NCBI GenBank assembly: GCA_029378245.1
Contig: JARKIF010000025.1
Span: 310,001 to 374,000, forward strand
DNA: 64,000 nucleotides
Reading direction: 5' to 3'
Source of the DNA: Roridomyces roridus
Taxonomy: Eukaryota > Basidiomycota > Agaricomycetes > Agaricales > Mycenaceae
Shown: positions 46,509-56,790 of the stretch, piece after piece
Layout of the letters: every line of letters begins with the position of its first letter
Position numbering within the stretch: the stretch's first letter is position 1
Translations under genes and position numbers: made by a program
Notes under the pieces: generated by a model
What the model saw: only the letters and a program-made list of their open reading frames with translations
Told to the model about the DNA's origin: nothing
Databases searched by the model: none

Positions 46509-47536
46509 TAGTGTTGGGTGGGTCCGGTTCAAACAGACGGTTCGAACCTGAACCAAACTGAACCAAACACCTGTTCAGCGTTCAGGTTTGACAGATTATT
46601 GAACATAAACGCGAGGTTCAGTTTGGCGTTCGGGCGGGAGTACACGCGAAATTGAGCCGAAAGCCGCCATCTTTCAGATTTTGACGGCAATTACAAGGTA
46701 AGAATCAGGTTGAGATTTGACAGAGTGGAGAGAAAACTCACACAGTGACCTTTCATTCAACAAGAACCCAGGTTAGAGACTGTGGTGGGTCGGCGCTAGC
46801 CGTTGGATCGGTCTTGATGGCACATCAGAGCGGCGCGACTCCTACTGTACAGGCGTTCAGTGTTGGCCCTAAGGCCTAAGGCCTGAGGTTTGTCCTAAGG
46901 TCTTAGGCCTTAATTAAGCCCTGAGGCTAAGCCTTAGCTTGGAGCCTCCTCCTCAACCTAAGGCCTGAGGCCTACTGATGGTATCAATTTTGATTGATCA
47001 ACATCCGGCCAACACCTGGCACTGCATGCCAAGTGTTGGAAAGTTGCTGTTCATGATATGTGCAGTGTCTATAGCCCCCAGAGGGCACAGTTGCTGAGTT
47101 TCAACTCACCAGTTGCCGCCCGGAAGGTTCCACTTGGTCTCTCTACTGATGAGAAATAATTTCCTTTTTTGGTGTCTAAGGGCTGAGGCTGCCTAAGGCC
47201 TCAGCCCTTAACCTAAGGCCTAAGGCCTTAGCTATTCTGGAGGTCGATAATTAAGGCCTTAGGGCCATCACTGCAGGCGTTGTGCACCTAAAAGTCGGCT
47301 GGGTGCTTAGTCTGGGTTATTCAATGCTTGGACTATTGCTGGGAAAATCCGGGGTTCGAACGTGTTCGAACGCCGAACTGAACAACGCACGTTCAAGTTC
47401 GGTTCGAGGTGCCGAACTGAACAATGCGCGTTCACGTTCGGCGTTCGAGGTTTTGCTGAACCGAACGCTAGGTACAGGTTCGGCGTTCAACGAAAAGTGC
47501 CCCGAACGCGAACCGAACCGAACCGACCCATCACTA
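46509..47536. mobile_element. hAT-type MITE (outer of a nested pair), perfect 8-bp target duplication
   Basis: Starts TAGTGTTGGGTGGGTCCGG and ends with the imperfect inverse GGTTCGGTTCGG...CCCATCACTA. CATTGCAC directly flanks both ends (46501-46508 and 47537-47544). The terminal zones are packed with GGTTC/GAACC units that could form long hairpins. A second MITE (46858-47273) is inserted in it. Confidence 0.92.
46858..47273. mobile_element. hAT-type MITE (inner, nested), perfect 8-bp target duplication
   Basis: Starts CAGTGTTGGCCCTAAGGCCT and ends with the near inverse, AAGGCCTTAGGGCCATCACTG. CAGGCGTT flanks both ends (46850-46857 and 47274-47281). The interior is built of CCTAAGGC/GCCTTAGG palindromic units; no coding sequence. 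Confidence 0.92.
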
Positions 47537-47544
47537 CATTGCAC

Positions 47545-47735
47545 TGTTCAGCATCCACAAGCGCTTCATCCAAGTGCAATGTAAACCCAAGTAAGTTCTC
47601 GTCCATGCCATGCTCTGCAACGGCCCATAACCCCAAGCACGGCTTACTCGGTCAATCCGTGGGTATAGTGTGGTGTGTGTTCTCCTGGAGCAGTGCAACT
47701 TGCGTGTTTTTTTTCTCACAAGGTGTGTACCATAT
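47545..47735. other. Short unassigned spacer
   Basis: No feature recognised between the nested MITEs and the fold-back element. Confidence 0.4.
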
Positions 47736-47737
47736 TA

Positions 47738-49129
47738 TGGAAGGATATGTGTAGCAAAATTATTTGTGACACCACCGAAGGACTGACACAGAAAAAAAAG
47801 CACCACCCAGCAGAATGATGAGAAAAAAGCACAGCTTGGAAAATAAGTGCCCAACACTTGAGATTAGAAGCCACCACTGTCAGCTCATTTCTCCGACACA
47901 AACTAATGTGATGCTGCTGCCGAATGAATTGGAATGATCAGAAAACCAAAACGGCAGAACGCGACATCAACTGGCTGATGGCCGTGGTCCGTATTTGGTT
48001 GTTCATCATTACCAGTGATTGGCACTCTGCCAGCGATGAACGTTGAACCTACGTTGAATCTCAACAACATGAGGTCGACATAGATATTCCACAGACAAAG
48101 CCTTGGATCAAACCGTAGGGGTTCTAACTTCTGGCTGCGGAGACATCGGGCATGGAACCTTGCCATGGGGTTGACATTTCTGGTAGATTCCGGCAATATA
48201 TCCCTCCAGCCGGCCGATACATTGCCATACTGTGAAAATCATCAACAATGATCCAGCGGCATGTGACGGCATCTGTCATGTTCCTCAAATCATCAATGTC
48301 GCAACTCCGAAGGTTGTGTCTTTTTTTCGAACACCTGAAGTGGTGCATTTTTTGAACCAAAGGTTGTGTCATTTTACTGATTCACAGAATAATTTTGCTA
48401 CCTGTATCCTGCCATATGTATTTTTTTGCACAAGGTGCATGTTTTTTTCTTTGAATTTTTTACTCTGGGCCATCGCTACTTGACAGGCAGGCAGGTGGTT
48501 ACCAGATGCCGCCCTTGATTTATGGCAGGATACAGGTAGCAAAATTATTCTGTGAATCAAGAAGACACAAAAAATGAACCACTTTGGGTGTTCAGGAAAA
48601 AAAGATGCAACCTCCGGAGTTCAGAAGTTTGAGGGACATGACAGATGCCGACAGATGCCGACATATGCCGGGACATCAATCATTGATGGCGTCCCCTAGA
48701 CGGCAATGTTGCGGCAATGTCTCGGCTGGTACACCAAGGCTAAAAGATGTCAACCCATGGCAGGGTTTGTTCCATTCCTGATGCTCCACTGCCACCGATA
48801 CGAGATATCTATGTGGACCACAGTCACTTAACATTGAAGGCTAGGAGAGTGCCAATCAGTGGTAATGATGAACCTGCACAACCCCATGGCCATCATGATC
48901 AGCCCCCTGGCTGATGGAGTGTTCTGCCGTTGATTTTGGTATCATTCGGTGGCGGCATCACATCAGTGTCCGTTGGCAAGAGGCTGCTTCCAAGTGGCTT
49001 CAAATTCCAAGTGGTAGGCACTTGTTTTTCAAGTGGTGCTTTTTTTCTCATCATTCAGCTAGGTGGTGCTTTTTTGGGTGTGAGTCCTTCGGTGGTGTCA
49101 CAAATAATTTTGCTACATGTATCCTTCCA
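47738..49129. mobile_element. 1.4-kb fold-back element with arms over 600 bp
   Basis: The left arm (47738 to about 48416) is mirrored by the right arm (about 48521-49129) around a loop of about 100 bp. Matching blocks in inverted order include GGAAGGATAYRTGTAGCAAA at the tips, TGACACCACCGAAGGACT, AACCTTCGGAGTTGC-like sequence and CAGGATACAGGTAGCAAAAT near the loop. TA borders both tips (47736-47737 and 49130-49131). The arms differ by small indels and substitutions. There is no coding capacity. Confidence 0.85.
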
Positions 49130-49169
49130 TATTGATTTGATGGATGAAGGGTGCAGTGCGTCGTCGACC

Positions 49170-49510
49170 CAGCCTCAACGCGCAAGGGAGATGTAACGAG
49201 CAAGGAGCGGCTGCAGGTTGCACGCAAGGCGATTGCGGATGGCGATGTGCAATTGCAGCCTGTGAATGCCGCGTTCGAGAGCGATAAGCGTGGGGGAGAT
49301 GGGATTGCAGCCGTGAGGCGGAAGATCGAGGAGACGAAGGCCAAGATCGAGGATGCTGAATGGAGGTTTGTCCTTCTCTCCCTTTCATTCTACCCAGTGC
49401 TAACGCGCTCCTAGACACGAGTTACAGACCGCTAGTGGCATCAAATACTATGCGCTTTCGGACCTTCAAAATCGTTGGCAGCGTTTCGAAGAAAGAAATT
49501 GGATAAGGTG
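49170..49510 (+). pseudogene. Fragment of an HSP104/ClpB-type disaggregase (middle domain)
   Basis: Two exon pieces (about 49170-49364 and 49414-49510) joined over a GT-AG intron of 49 bp read ERLQVARKAIADGDVQLQPV, RRKIEETKAKIEDAEWR and ELQTASGIKYYALSDLQNRW. This is the coiled-coil middle domain of Hsp104, including the Y-Y-A-(I/L)-x-D-L motif that ends it. Neither AAA+ domain is present nearby. GC content is clearly higher than in the surrounding repeats. It is a captured or left-over fragment abutting the fold-back element. Confidence 0.7.
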
Positions 49511-51026
49511 GGACGCATGTTCCACCTGGTGGCATTGGTGGTGTGCGTCTGAGGATTAAAAAATTGACATATGTACTATTGACAGGGTAGACAAGTGGCA
49601 AATCAAGTGAGGACGTGGTCACTGAACCAATCCTCGTGGAGAAACCAGATGGGCTCGGAATGAAGATGCATCCCAGCGATTTCACTTGTTACATCCCGTT
49701 CCATTCTCACCAACTCCGGACAAATCTTGACCCAACTCCGGTTCCGGCTCCAACAATCCGGATCAATCTTGACCGGACTCCGGTCCTCGTTCGGACTTTT
49801 GCCCTTCTTCAATTTCATTCCATCCTTCACCCACTCAACCTTACTCCGGTGTAGATATCCACTCCTTACACCCTCCGGTTTCTCCGGTATCTCCGGGGTA
49901 CCCACCTCCACTCCGGGGTCCGAGTTCTTACCTTTGTCACTTTCTCCATATTCATCAGTGGGCATTTAGTATATAAACCTCTGTACAACCGCCATGTAAC
50001 TCAGTTGGAATCTATTCGACCTTGGCTGCTCCGAGCCCTTCCTCTTGCTCTCTTTCTCGCCCTCCTGTCGTCCTTTCTTGTCTCGTCTGGATTGCTTCCC
50101 TTGGAAGTAGCGTAGGGAACCCGGTCACCCTGGGTCTTTCTGGTGTCACCGGTTGGACTCCATCTCCCTCCTCCGACTTTTCGTCCCTCTCCAGAGTCCT
50201 TCGTCCTGGAGTTCCGGTCATTCTCCGTCCGGTCATCCTTATCCGGGATTCCAGTCAGCCTCGGATCCGGCACCTAACATCACTGCGGAAGAGGTGGCCG
50301 AGCTGGTGGGACAGAAGTCTCCCGTTGAAGTGGTAGGTGCATTGCATAAACCTTGCCCTGCTGCCAGAACTGATGCTGCTACCTAGACATCGAAAGTGAG
50401 CTGCTTCTGCCGGCTGGAATCCCGGAAAGTGGGCCGACTACATACAACTTGAACCTGAAGCCTGCGAAAACATACACAATGTCAGAACTTAGTCCAATGG
50501 GCGCTAGGTGAGCTGGGGTCGTCTCAGTTCGGGTCATCTGAAACTTGAGATCCAGCGAGCGGATTTCATGATTAGGTGCCAGCCCTACATTGTTTCTTAC
50601 TATATAAAGAGGAGACGCGTGAGAGGGAGTGGGGAGCATAGCTCCCCACGGACACCTTGAATAAGTACTTTGATATCCCCCATCACAAAATAATTACGGT
50701 GTTCAGCAGGAATAAAGATGTGTACTCGCAAATCCACTCCATGGACAAATGCTGACACTGGGTCGATTACTGGATACATGCTTCTGAAGTTTTGCCATGG
50801 GAATATTGCGGGCCATTATCCCCAGTCATTATGGATAAGTGAAAATTATGGAAGTCGTAGGGGGAGATCCAGTCTGTATTCCAGAAGATCAATGCTCTCT
50901 CTCTCCTCTCCTGGGCAATTTGGAACATTGACATAGGAAAGAATCAATACATCTTGGCAGAAGTTACTACAGAATGCCCCAGGATTATTCTTGCGGATAT
51001 CTCTTGGATATCTCGCTGCTAGGCAC
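49511..51026. other. Intergenic or repeat-derived sequence
   Basis: TCCGG-rich sequence at 49690-49930, a TATATAAAC-like box near 49971 and a GTGGGGAGCATAGCTCCCCAC hairpin at about 50629-50649 suggest remnants of a larger element (possibly LTR-type), but no matching pair of repeats is visible. No gene is supported. Confidence 0.35.
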
Positions 51027-54000
51027 CTACTTTTTGGAGGCAGGAAATTTGAATCTGGAAAACAATTTGGAGAGCCTCTTGACACTGGTGTGTTTGGATT
51101 CTGTATCCTTGGCCTTCCCCAAAGCATCTCTTGTGATCATTAAGTCTTTGGTAGCCCGGAGAGTATCTGGATGGTCAGGGCCTAGGACATCCCTGCGTTT
51201 GGCAACAACTTTGAGTTGAAGATTTTCCGCTTCTTGGTGCCGGCCGGTCCTATAAAGTGTCATGGCAAGATTGGCCATGGCTCTCAGGGTGTCAGGATGA
51301 TCATCGTTGAGGAGTTTCTGACGCTGTTCAAGCACAATAGTTTCCAGCGGCTCTGCCTCTTGGTACCGTCCCAGTTTCCAGTATGTGAGTGCAAGGCTGG
51401 CCATGGCTCTCAAGGTGTCAGGATGGTGATCACCAAGGAGCTTCTGACGCTCTTTGAGGACAGAAATTTCGAGGGGCTCTGCTTCTCTGTACCGACCCAG
51501 TTGCCCGTATGTGGCTGCAAGGTTGGCCATGGCTCTCAGGGTGTCAGGATGGTCATAACCAAGGAGCTTCTGGCGCTCTTTGAGGACAGAAACTTTGAGG
51601 GGCTCTGCTTCTCTGTACCGACCCAGATGCCCGTATGTGGCTGCAAGGTTGGCCATGGCTCTCAGGGTGTCAGGATGGTCGTCACCAAGGAGCTTCTGAC
51701 ACTCTTTGAGGACAGAAATTTCGAGGGGCTCTGCCTCTCTGTACCGACCCAGTTGCCCATATGTGACTGCAAGGTTGGCCATGGCTCTCAGGGTGTCAGG
51801 ATGGTCATCACCAAGGAGCTTCTGACGCTGTTTGAGGACAGAACCTTCAAGGTGCTCTGCTTCTCTGTACCGACCCAGTTTCCAGTATGTGGCTGCAAGG
51901 TTGGCCATGGCTAACAGCATGTCAGGATGGTTATCACCAAGGAGCCTCTGACACTGTTGAAGCACAGAAATTTCCAGGGGCTCTGCTTCTCTGTACCGAC
52001 CCAGTTGCCGGTATGTGGCTGCAAGGTTGGCCATGGCTCTCAGGGTGTCAGGATGGTCGTCACCAAGGAGCTTCTGACACTCTTTGAGGACAGAAATTTC
52101 AAGGGGCTCTGCTTCTCTGTACCGACCCAGTTGCCCGTATGTGGCTGCAAGGTTGGCCATGGCTCTCAGGGTGTCAGGATGGTCATCACCAAGGAGCTTC
52201 TGACGCTGTTTGAGGACAGAAATTTCGAGGGGCTCTGCTTCTCTGTACCGACCCAGTTGCCCGTATGTGGCTGCAAGGTTGGCCATGGCTCTCAGGGTGT
52301 CAGGATGGTCATCACCAAGGAGCTTCTGACGCTGTTTGAGGACAGAACCTTTGAGGTGCTCTGCTTCTCTGTACCGACCCAGTTGCCGGTATGTGGCTGC
52401 AAGGTTGGCCATGGCTCTCAGGGTGTCAGGATGGTCATCACCAAGGAGCTTCTGACGCTGTTTGAGGACAGAAATTTCAAGGGGCTCTGCTTCTCTGTAC
52501 CGACCCAGTTGCCAGTATGTGGCTGCAAGGTTGGCCATGGCTCTCAGGGTGTCAGGATGGTGCTTTCCAAGCAGCTCCCTCTGTCTCTGCAGATTCAGCT
52601 CATACAAACCCTTTGCTTCCTCAAATTTGCCTCCGTCATAATATATCCGTGCATATTGGCTCCAGAACTGAGAATTCACAACAGTGAAATCTGGGACAAG
52701 CATATTGACATGTTCAATCATCTTGATCCTGTCCAAATATGTGTCAGGGCCAACATCTATTGACATCCCCACCACATTTGCCATGCATGCCCGTGTTGTT
52801 ACTGCATCAGGTAGGGTGCTTGAGCACCACAGATGCACAAGTGGATGCATATCTAGTGTCTCGCTGGCTTCCTGGCTCTGAATCAGTGAATATTCCTCAA
52901 TCTCCGCCACAATTTTCCTGAAATATTGTCTTGACCAACTTCCTGAACCTGAGACAAAGTTTTGGAGAAATTTCCTGGCTTCCCGCATTGACTCAGTTTC
53001 ATCCCCCGCATTGTTTACCATCCACTCTGTGGCCTTGGCAAATATTGACTGGGGAACATTGCTGTGGTGCAATACAGCACAGAATTGGAGAAACTGGGCA
53101 GCTACCGGGCTGAGTTCCTCAAAGCTGATCTGCCAGGTTGTATAGACAGTCCATCCATAGTTATCAAGAGTTTGATCAGGGTGCTGTCGCAACAACTCTT
53201 CTTTGTTCTGCCTGTAGATTGACAGATAATCCATGAGACATTTGAATTTGGCAATATAAGCCCCAGCTTGCACAATTGCAAGAGGCAGGCATGACAGCTC
53301 CTGCGCATCTTGATAAGTATGAAATCATTGTCCGAAGAACCTGGGACCTACCTGCACAATGCCCATCGCTAATGTATGGTCTTCATCTGTGTGCTCCTGG
53401 ACCTTCAATGCTCTTGCAAGAAGCAGAAGAGTAGCATTTTCTTCATCCAAGTCTCCCACTTGTGAGTGAGAAGCAGGCCCATAAGCAGCAACTTGTGGGT
53501 TTCGGGAAGTGATGATAATATTTCCATGTGTGCACTGTGGCAAGAATGGCAATAACTTCAGTTTTGGATCATCTGCATTGTCAAACAGCAGAGTCCACTC
53601 TTTGTATTCAGAAATAAGCCACTGGATGCCTGCTTCTGGTGTTTGGCCAAACCTCTGAGAAATTGCGATGTTCGTGAAGGAGTTATTCAGCGCTTCAGAG
53701 GAACTGGCATTCACAAAAAATTGCCTTGATACCCTGAAAAGGATGTCAATAATACGGAAATTACTCCTTCGCACACATACTCATCAGATGTTTCCTCAAG
53801 AAATCTCAACGCTATCTGAGTCTTCCCAGAGCCACCAAGACCATAGAGGACAAAAATCCTTCTCTTCTTGGGTTCTTGGGAGAAGTACTCCTGCATCTTG
53901 TCCAGAATTTCATTTCTTCCGTGAAAAATCTGAGATGCTGGAGGACATCGGACAAGTGCCAGAGCAGTGTGGCATTCTTCCTGAGCTGTGATTATTTGAT

Positions 54001-54329
54001 TAGTGGGCCTCAGACATATTTATTTGGTACATACTGATGATTTCAATTTGACCTTGCTGTCTTGGTTCTTGACCATGTGAATAAACACTGTGCACAGTGA
54101 GATCTGGCTCTTCAGAAGCACTAGGGATTTACTTCAAGTTATTGATCCGACTTTGATAAAACAGGGCTCCCCCTTCACCGGGACCTCCTTCTCCCCCATG
54201 TTGGTCACCTCCTCCGCCAGGACCACCAGTGCCACCTGAAAGTCAGCCAAGTACTGCTCACTTTGATTTGTGCTCACCGTGTGCATGAAAATGTGTCCCC
54301 ATCTGTGTTTCAGCAGTGGGCAAAGACAT
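51027..54329 (-). CDS. NB-ARC/TPR receptor (NLR-like) with glycine-rich N-terminus
   Basis: Exons: 54329-54278, 54235-54133, 54087-54035, 53985-53781, 53733-53352 and 53300-51027 (3069 nt, 1022 aa). MSLPTAETQM is followed by a Gly-rich exon (GGTGGPGGGGDQHGGEGG) entered through a phase-1 intron splitting Gly. Next CPPASQIFHGRNEILDKM, P-loop GLGGSGKT (about 118-125), WTLLFDNADD (Walker B), GNIIITSRNPQ (sensor), SCLPLAIVQAGAYI (GLPL-like) and MHPLVHLWC (MHD-like): a complete NB-ARC switch. The C-terminal half is twelve 42-residue TPRs of the HPDTLRAMANLAATYGQLGR type. Such proteins are taken as fungal innate-immunity or allorecognition receptors. The intron 54088-54132 is only 45 bp, a multiple of three, and holds an in-frame TAA; if retained, it truncates the protein after the Gly-rich part. 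Confidence 0.9.
51200..52595 (-). repeat. Tandem 126-bp repeats encoding the TPR array
   Basis: Each 126-bp unit encodes one TPR. The central units are nearly identical in DNA as well as protein, differing mainly at the residue after ATY (W, R or G) and at LE/HL variants. The outer units are more diverged (LNDDHP..., LGPDHP...). High DNA identity means recent unit turnover. The opposite strand is open across the array for hundreds of codons only because of this composition. Confidence 0.9.
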
Positions 54330-56218
54330 TGAGTAGCTTGTGGTGTGGGTACGAGGGTAAAGGGTGTTGACGTGGCAGAAATATTTATATCTTGACAGGT
54401 ACTACCCTACCCCACGCCTAGACCTTCGTCTCCCCCATGACCAACCCTTTTTGGAAGTTGTGGCCTGTTGTGGCCTGTTATTTCAGCAGGCATACCTGCT
54501 TTTAGGGCCATTGCTTCCCATGGCAATCCGAGTCTGATGGGGCCATCGGTGCCAGTGAGGGAAGGGAGCCAGAGACCAGGAAACCAGGGAATTGAGACAT
54601 GCCCGGTCAGCACAGACTGATTGAATTTGAATGACAATAAAATTGCAACACAAACCTCGGAGTGCACTGGAGTATATGTTGGAGGTGACAGACACAAATT
54701 TTTAGCCCAAGGTGCAAGCGTAAATAGGTGTTGAACGAGCAGTCATCCAAGGCCAATGTCAGATGCATGGTGGAAGCAAGAGGTGAGCCGTCGCCGAGCT
54801 GTCAAAGGAACGGACCTGTCATCGGCGGTCAAACCGATATCCGGTCCCCTTCCGCTCGAACTTCGATCAAATGTCGGCGGAGATGTTGACACTCAGGCCG
54901 GCGGAAGTGAGGCAAAGATAAATGTTCAGTGTGTAAAGCGAATGACTGTGAGGTTCCCAAGAAGAGCGAAAAGATTGTGAAAATTACCTCAAATGGAAAT
55001 CATTCCACCACATGGCACTGACGTCATCGAAAAAGTGCGACCCCACTCTGGCGGGAAAACGGCTGATAAGACCGAGCTTAAAAATAAAATTTTAAGACTC
55101 GGAATCTGACACCTTGAATTTGACTAATTGGAACTTGATTGAAACTGGAAGTTTATGTAATGGGCAGACACCCTTGACAACTTGAGCCCTGCCATTTTTG
55201 ATGGCAAAAGGGGTGGTTAAAAAGAACGATTCCTTTGAAAAGGGTTTAGGAATTGTAACCAAGGGACCCAACTATGGAAAGCGAGAGCACCACGCTCGTT
55301 TGATCGCCGTCGGCTACCCAATCAGGCAATTGGACCCAGGATACTCGGCCGACGTGATCTCGCTTGTTGATTGCTTGTTCCCGTTGCAAGCACGGCATAT
55401 ACGAGAACTTCTTTTTTAGACCTTTTCTATTGAACTAGCAGACACTGGTGAGGCACAATCTGTTGAACAACAAAGAATGTAAATCAAATGTGAATCCTCA
55501 GAATCTGAAATGATCAATAACAACAAGAAACACATGAGACTTAGCGGAGGCCCGGGTTACAGAGGGCGAAGGTCTGTAAGAGAGACTATGTGACAGTTGC
55601 CTTCCCAACACAATATTTGGGCAGACACATGAAAGTCATGTTGTCACATGTGACGTCGTCACAGCGAAGGAACCGCACTGTGACATCAGTCACATGACCA
55701 TTTATGGAAACCTTCAATTCTGCCAGAAACACCGCTTGGTCAATTGAAACAAATGACTTTCATTGGTGCACGCAGTCTCACTGGCAATCAGGGTGACATG
55801 ACAAATGTGACATGTGCGATAACTGATCAACTCCGATCACAGTGCACAAAGGCTTCACACTTTCTGCCACGGCCCACTAGTAGATGTAGCACTGTTAAAA
55901 TTGCAGCCAGAGCTCACCAAAGTCTATCCTTGTCAAGAAATGACAATGCAAGGGATATCTCACCCACATGGTTAGGAACCACTGCCAACCAGTGACTTGG
56001 TAATCAGATTGTGTGCTTGGCCCACAGAGCAGTTTCCCCCGCAACAGTCTGGGTGGTTCAGCAGACGTCTACATGGCAAATTCCTGTCTGTCATGAAACC
56101 AGCGCTTGCCGACTGATCCGTTGATGCGCCATCACCGCCATCAGTTACGGATCACAAGATCTATTATCATCAACAAACGTACATTTGGTCTACGCACGAC
56201 AATCTTTCCCTGAGGATG
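54330..56218. other. Long region without a supported gene
   Basis: The first part is the promoter side of the NB-ARC gene. CCCCACGCCTAGACCTTCGT at about 54411-54430 and a Gly-rich-like minus-strand patch near 54170-54240 belong to that gene's exon 2. At 55630-55830 there are many TGTGACAT/ATGTCACA words in both orientations. No reading frame is supported. Confidence 0.4.
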
Positions 56219-56790
56219 GATGTCGCCCGCCCGAGTAAGGAGGACAGCTCAAGAGCTATCACTCGAACTAAGACAGCAGTACCTGTCCAGCGCGGGAAGG
56301 GTTGCTAGGACAGAACCCGACGCGCCGTGTCGGAACCCGACGAGGGGTTTAAACACAGGTCAACAACATCCTCGGCATGACGGAGTGATCATGCCAAGGA
56401 GGGGTTATCCACAGGGTTACAGGAGACGCTCCACTTAACTCTATTAAGAGAGGAGCAGCACAGGGGTAATTAAGGGTCAGGGACCGATCGTACAGGAGAA
56501 CGCTCCTGAGGAGTTTGGTATTTATACCTAGGTAGAATCTCATGTACAGTAGATTCTACCTCGTCTAATCTCCAGCGCTACTTTGGCTTACGGGTTACGT
56601 TCTCTTCCTTCACAGATACAACCCGACTCGCCTATTCGCCGAGACTCAACTCGTCTTGTTGTGCTCAACTCGTCTCCTCTCGACGTTCTCAAGCTCGTCG
56701 ACCTTCTCGTCGTACCCGGCCGTGTCACCCACGCCGTTCCGCGTCTGATCCGATCACCCGGCAAGCCGGCCTAGACGCTGTCGTTGACAC
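56219..56790. repeat. Possible solo-LTR-like sequence
   Basis: A block of about 570 bp distinct in composition from its surroundings: it starts with TGTCGCCCGCCCGAGTAAGG (56220), has a GGTATTTATACC box (about 56517) and a pyrimidine-rich tail with CTCGTC words, and ends near GTCGTTGACA (56789). That order (TG, TATA, tail, CA) suits an LTR, but flanking 5-bp sequences do not match and no second copy is in the window. Confidence 0.35.

Noticed and set aside
51200..52595. CRISPR-like periodic repeats
   Set aside because: The repeats are 126 bp, contiguous without spacers, and translate as TPRs in a eukaryotic gene.
51216..52763. Long open frames on the plus strand across the TPR array
   Set aside because: They are mirror images of the near-identical 126-bp TPR units and have no independent motifs or splice support.
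54134..54136. TAA in the NB-ARC gene as a nonsense mutation
   Set aside because: It lies inside a credible 45-bp GT-AG intron (54088-54132 plus its donor edge), and splicing keeps the downstream frame.
56219..56790. Confident LTR retrotransposon call
   Set aside because: No target duplication, primer-binding site, second LTR or pol sequence in the window; kept only as a weak repeat.
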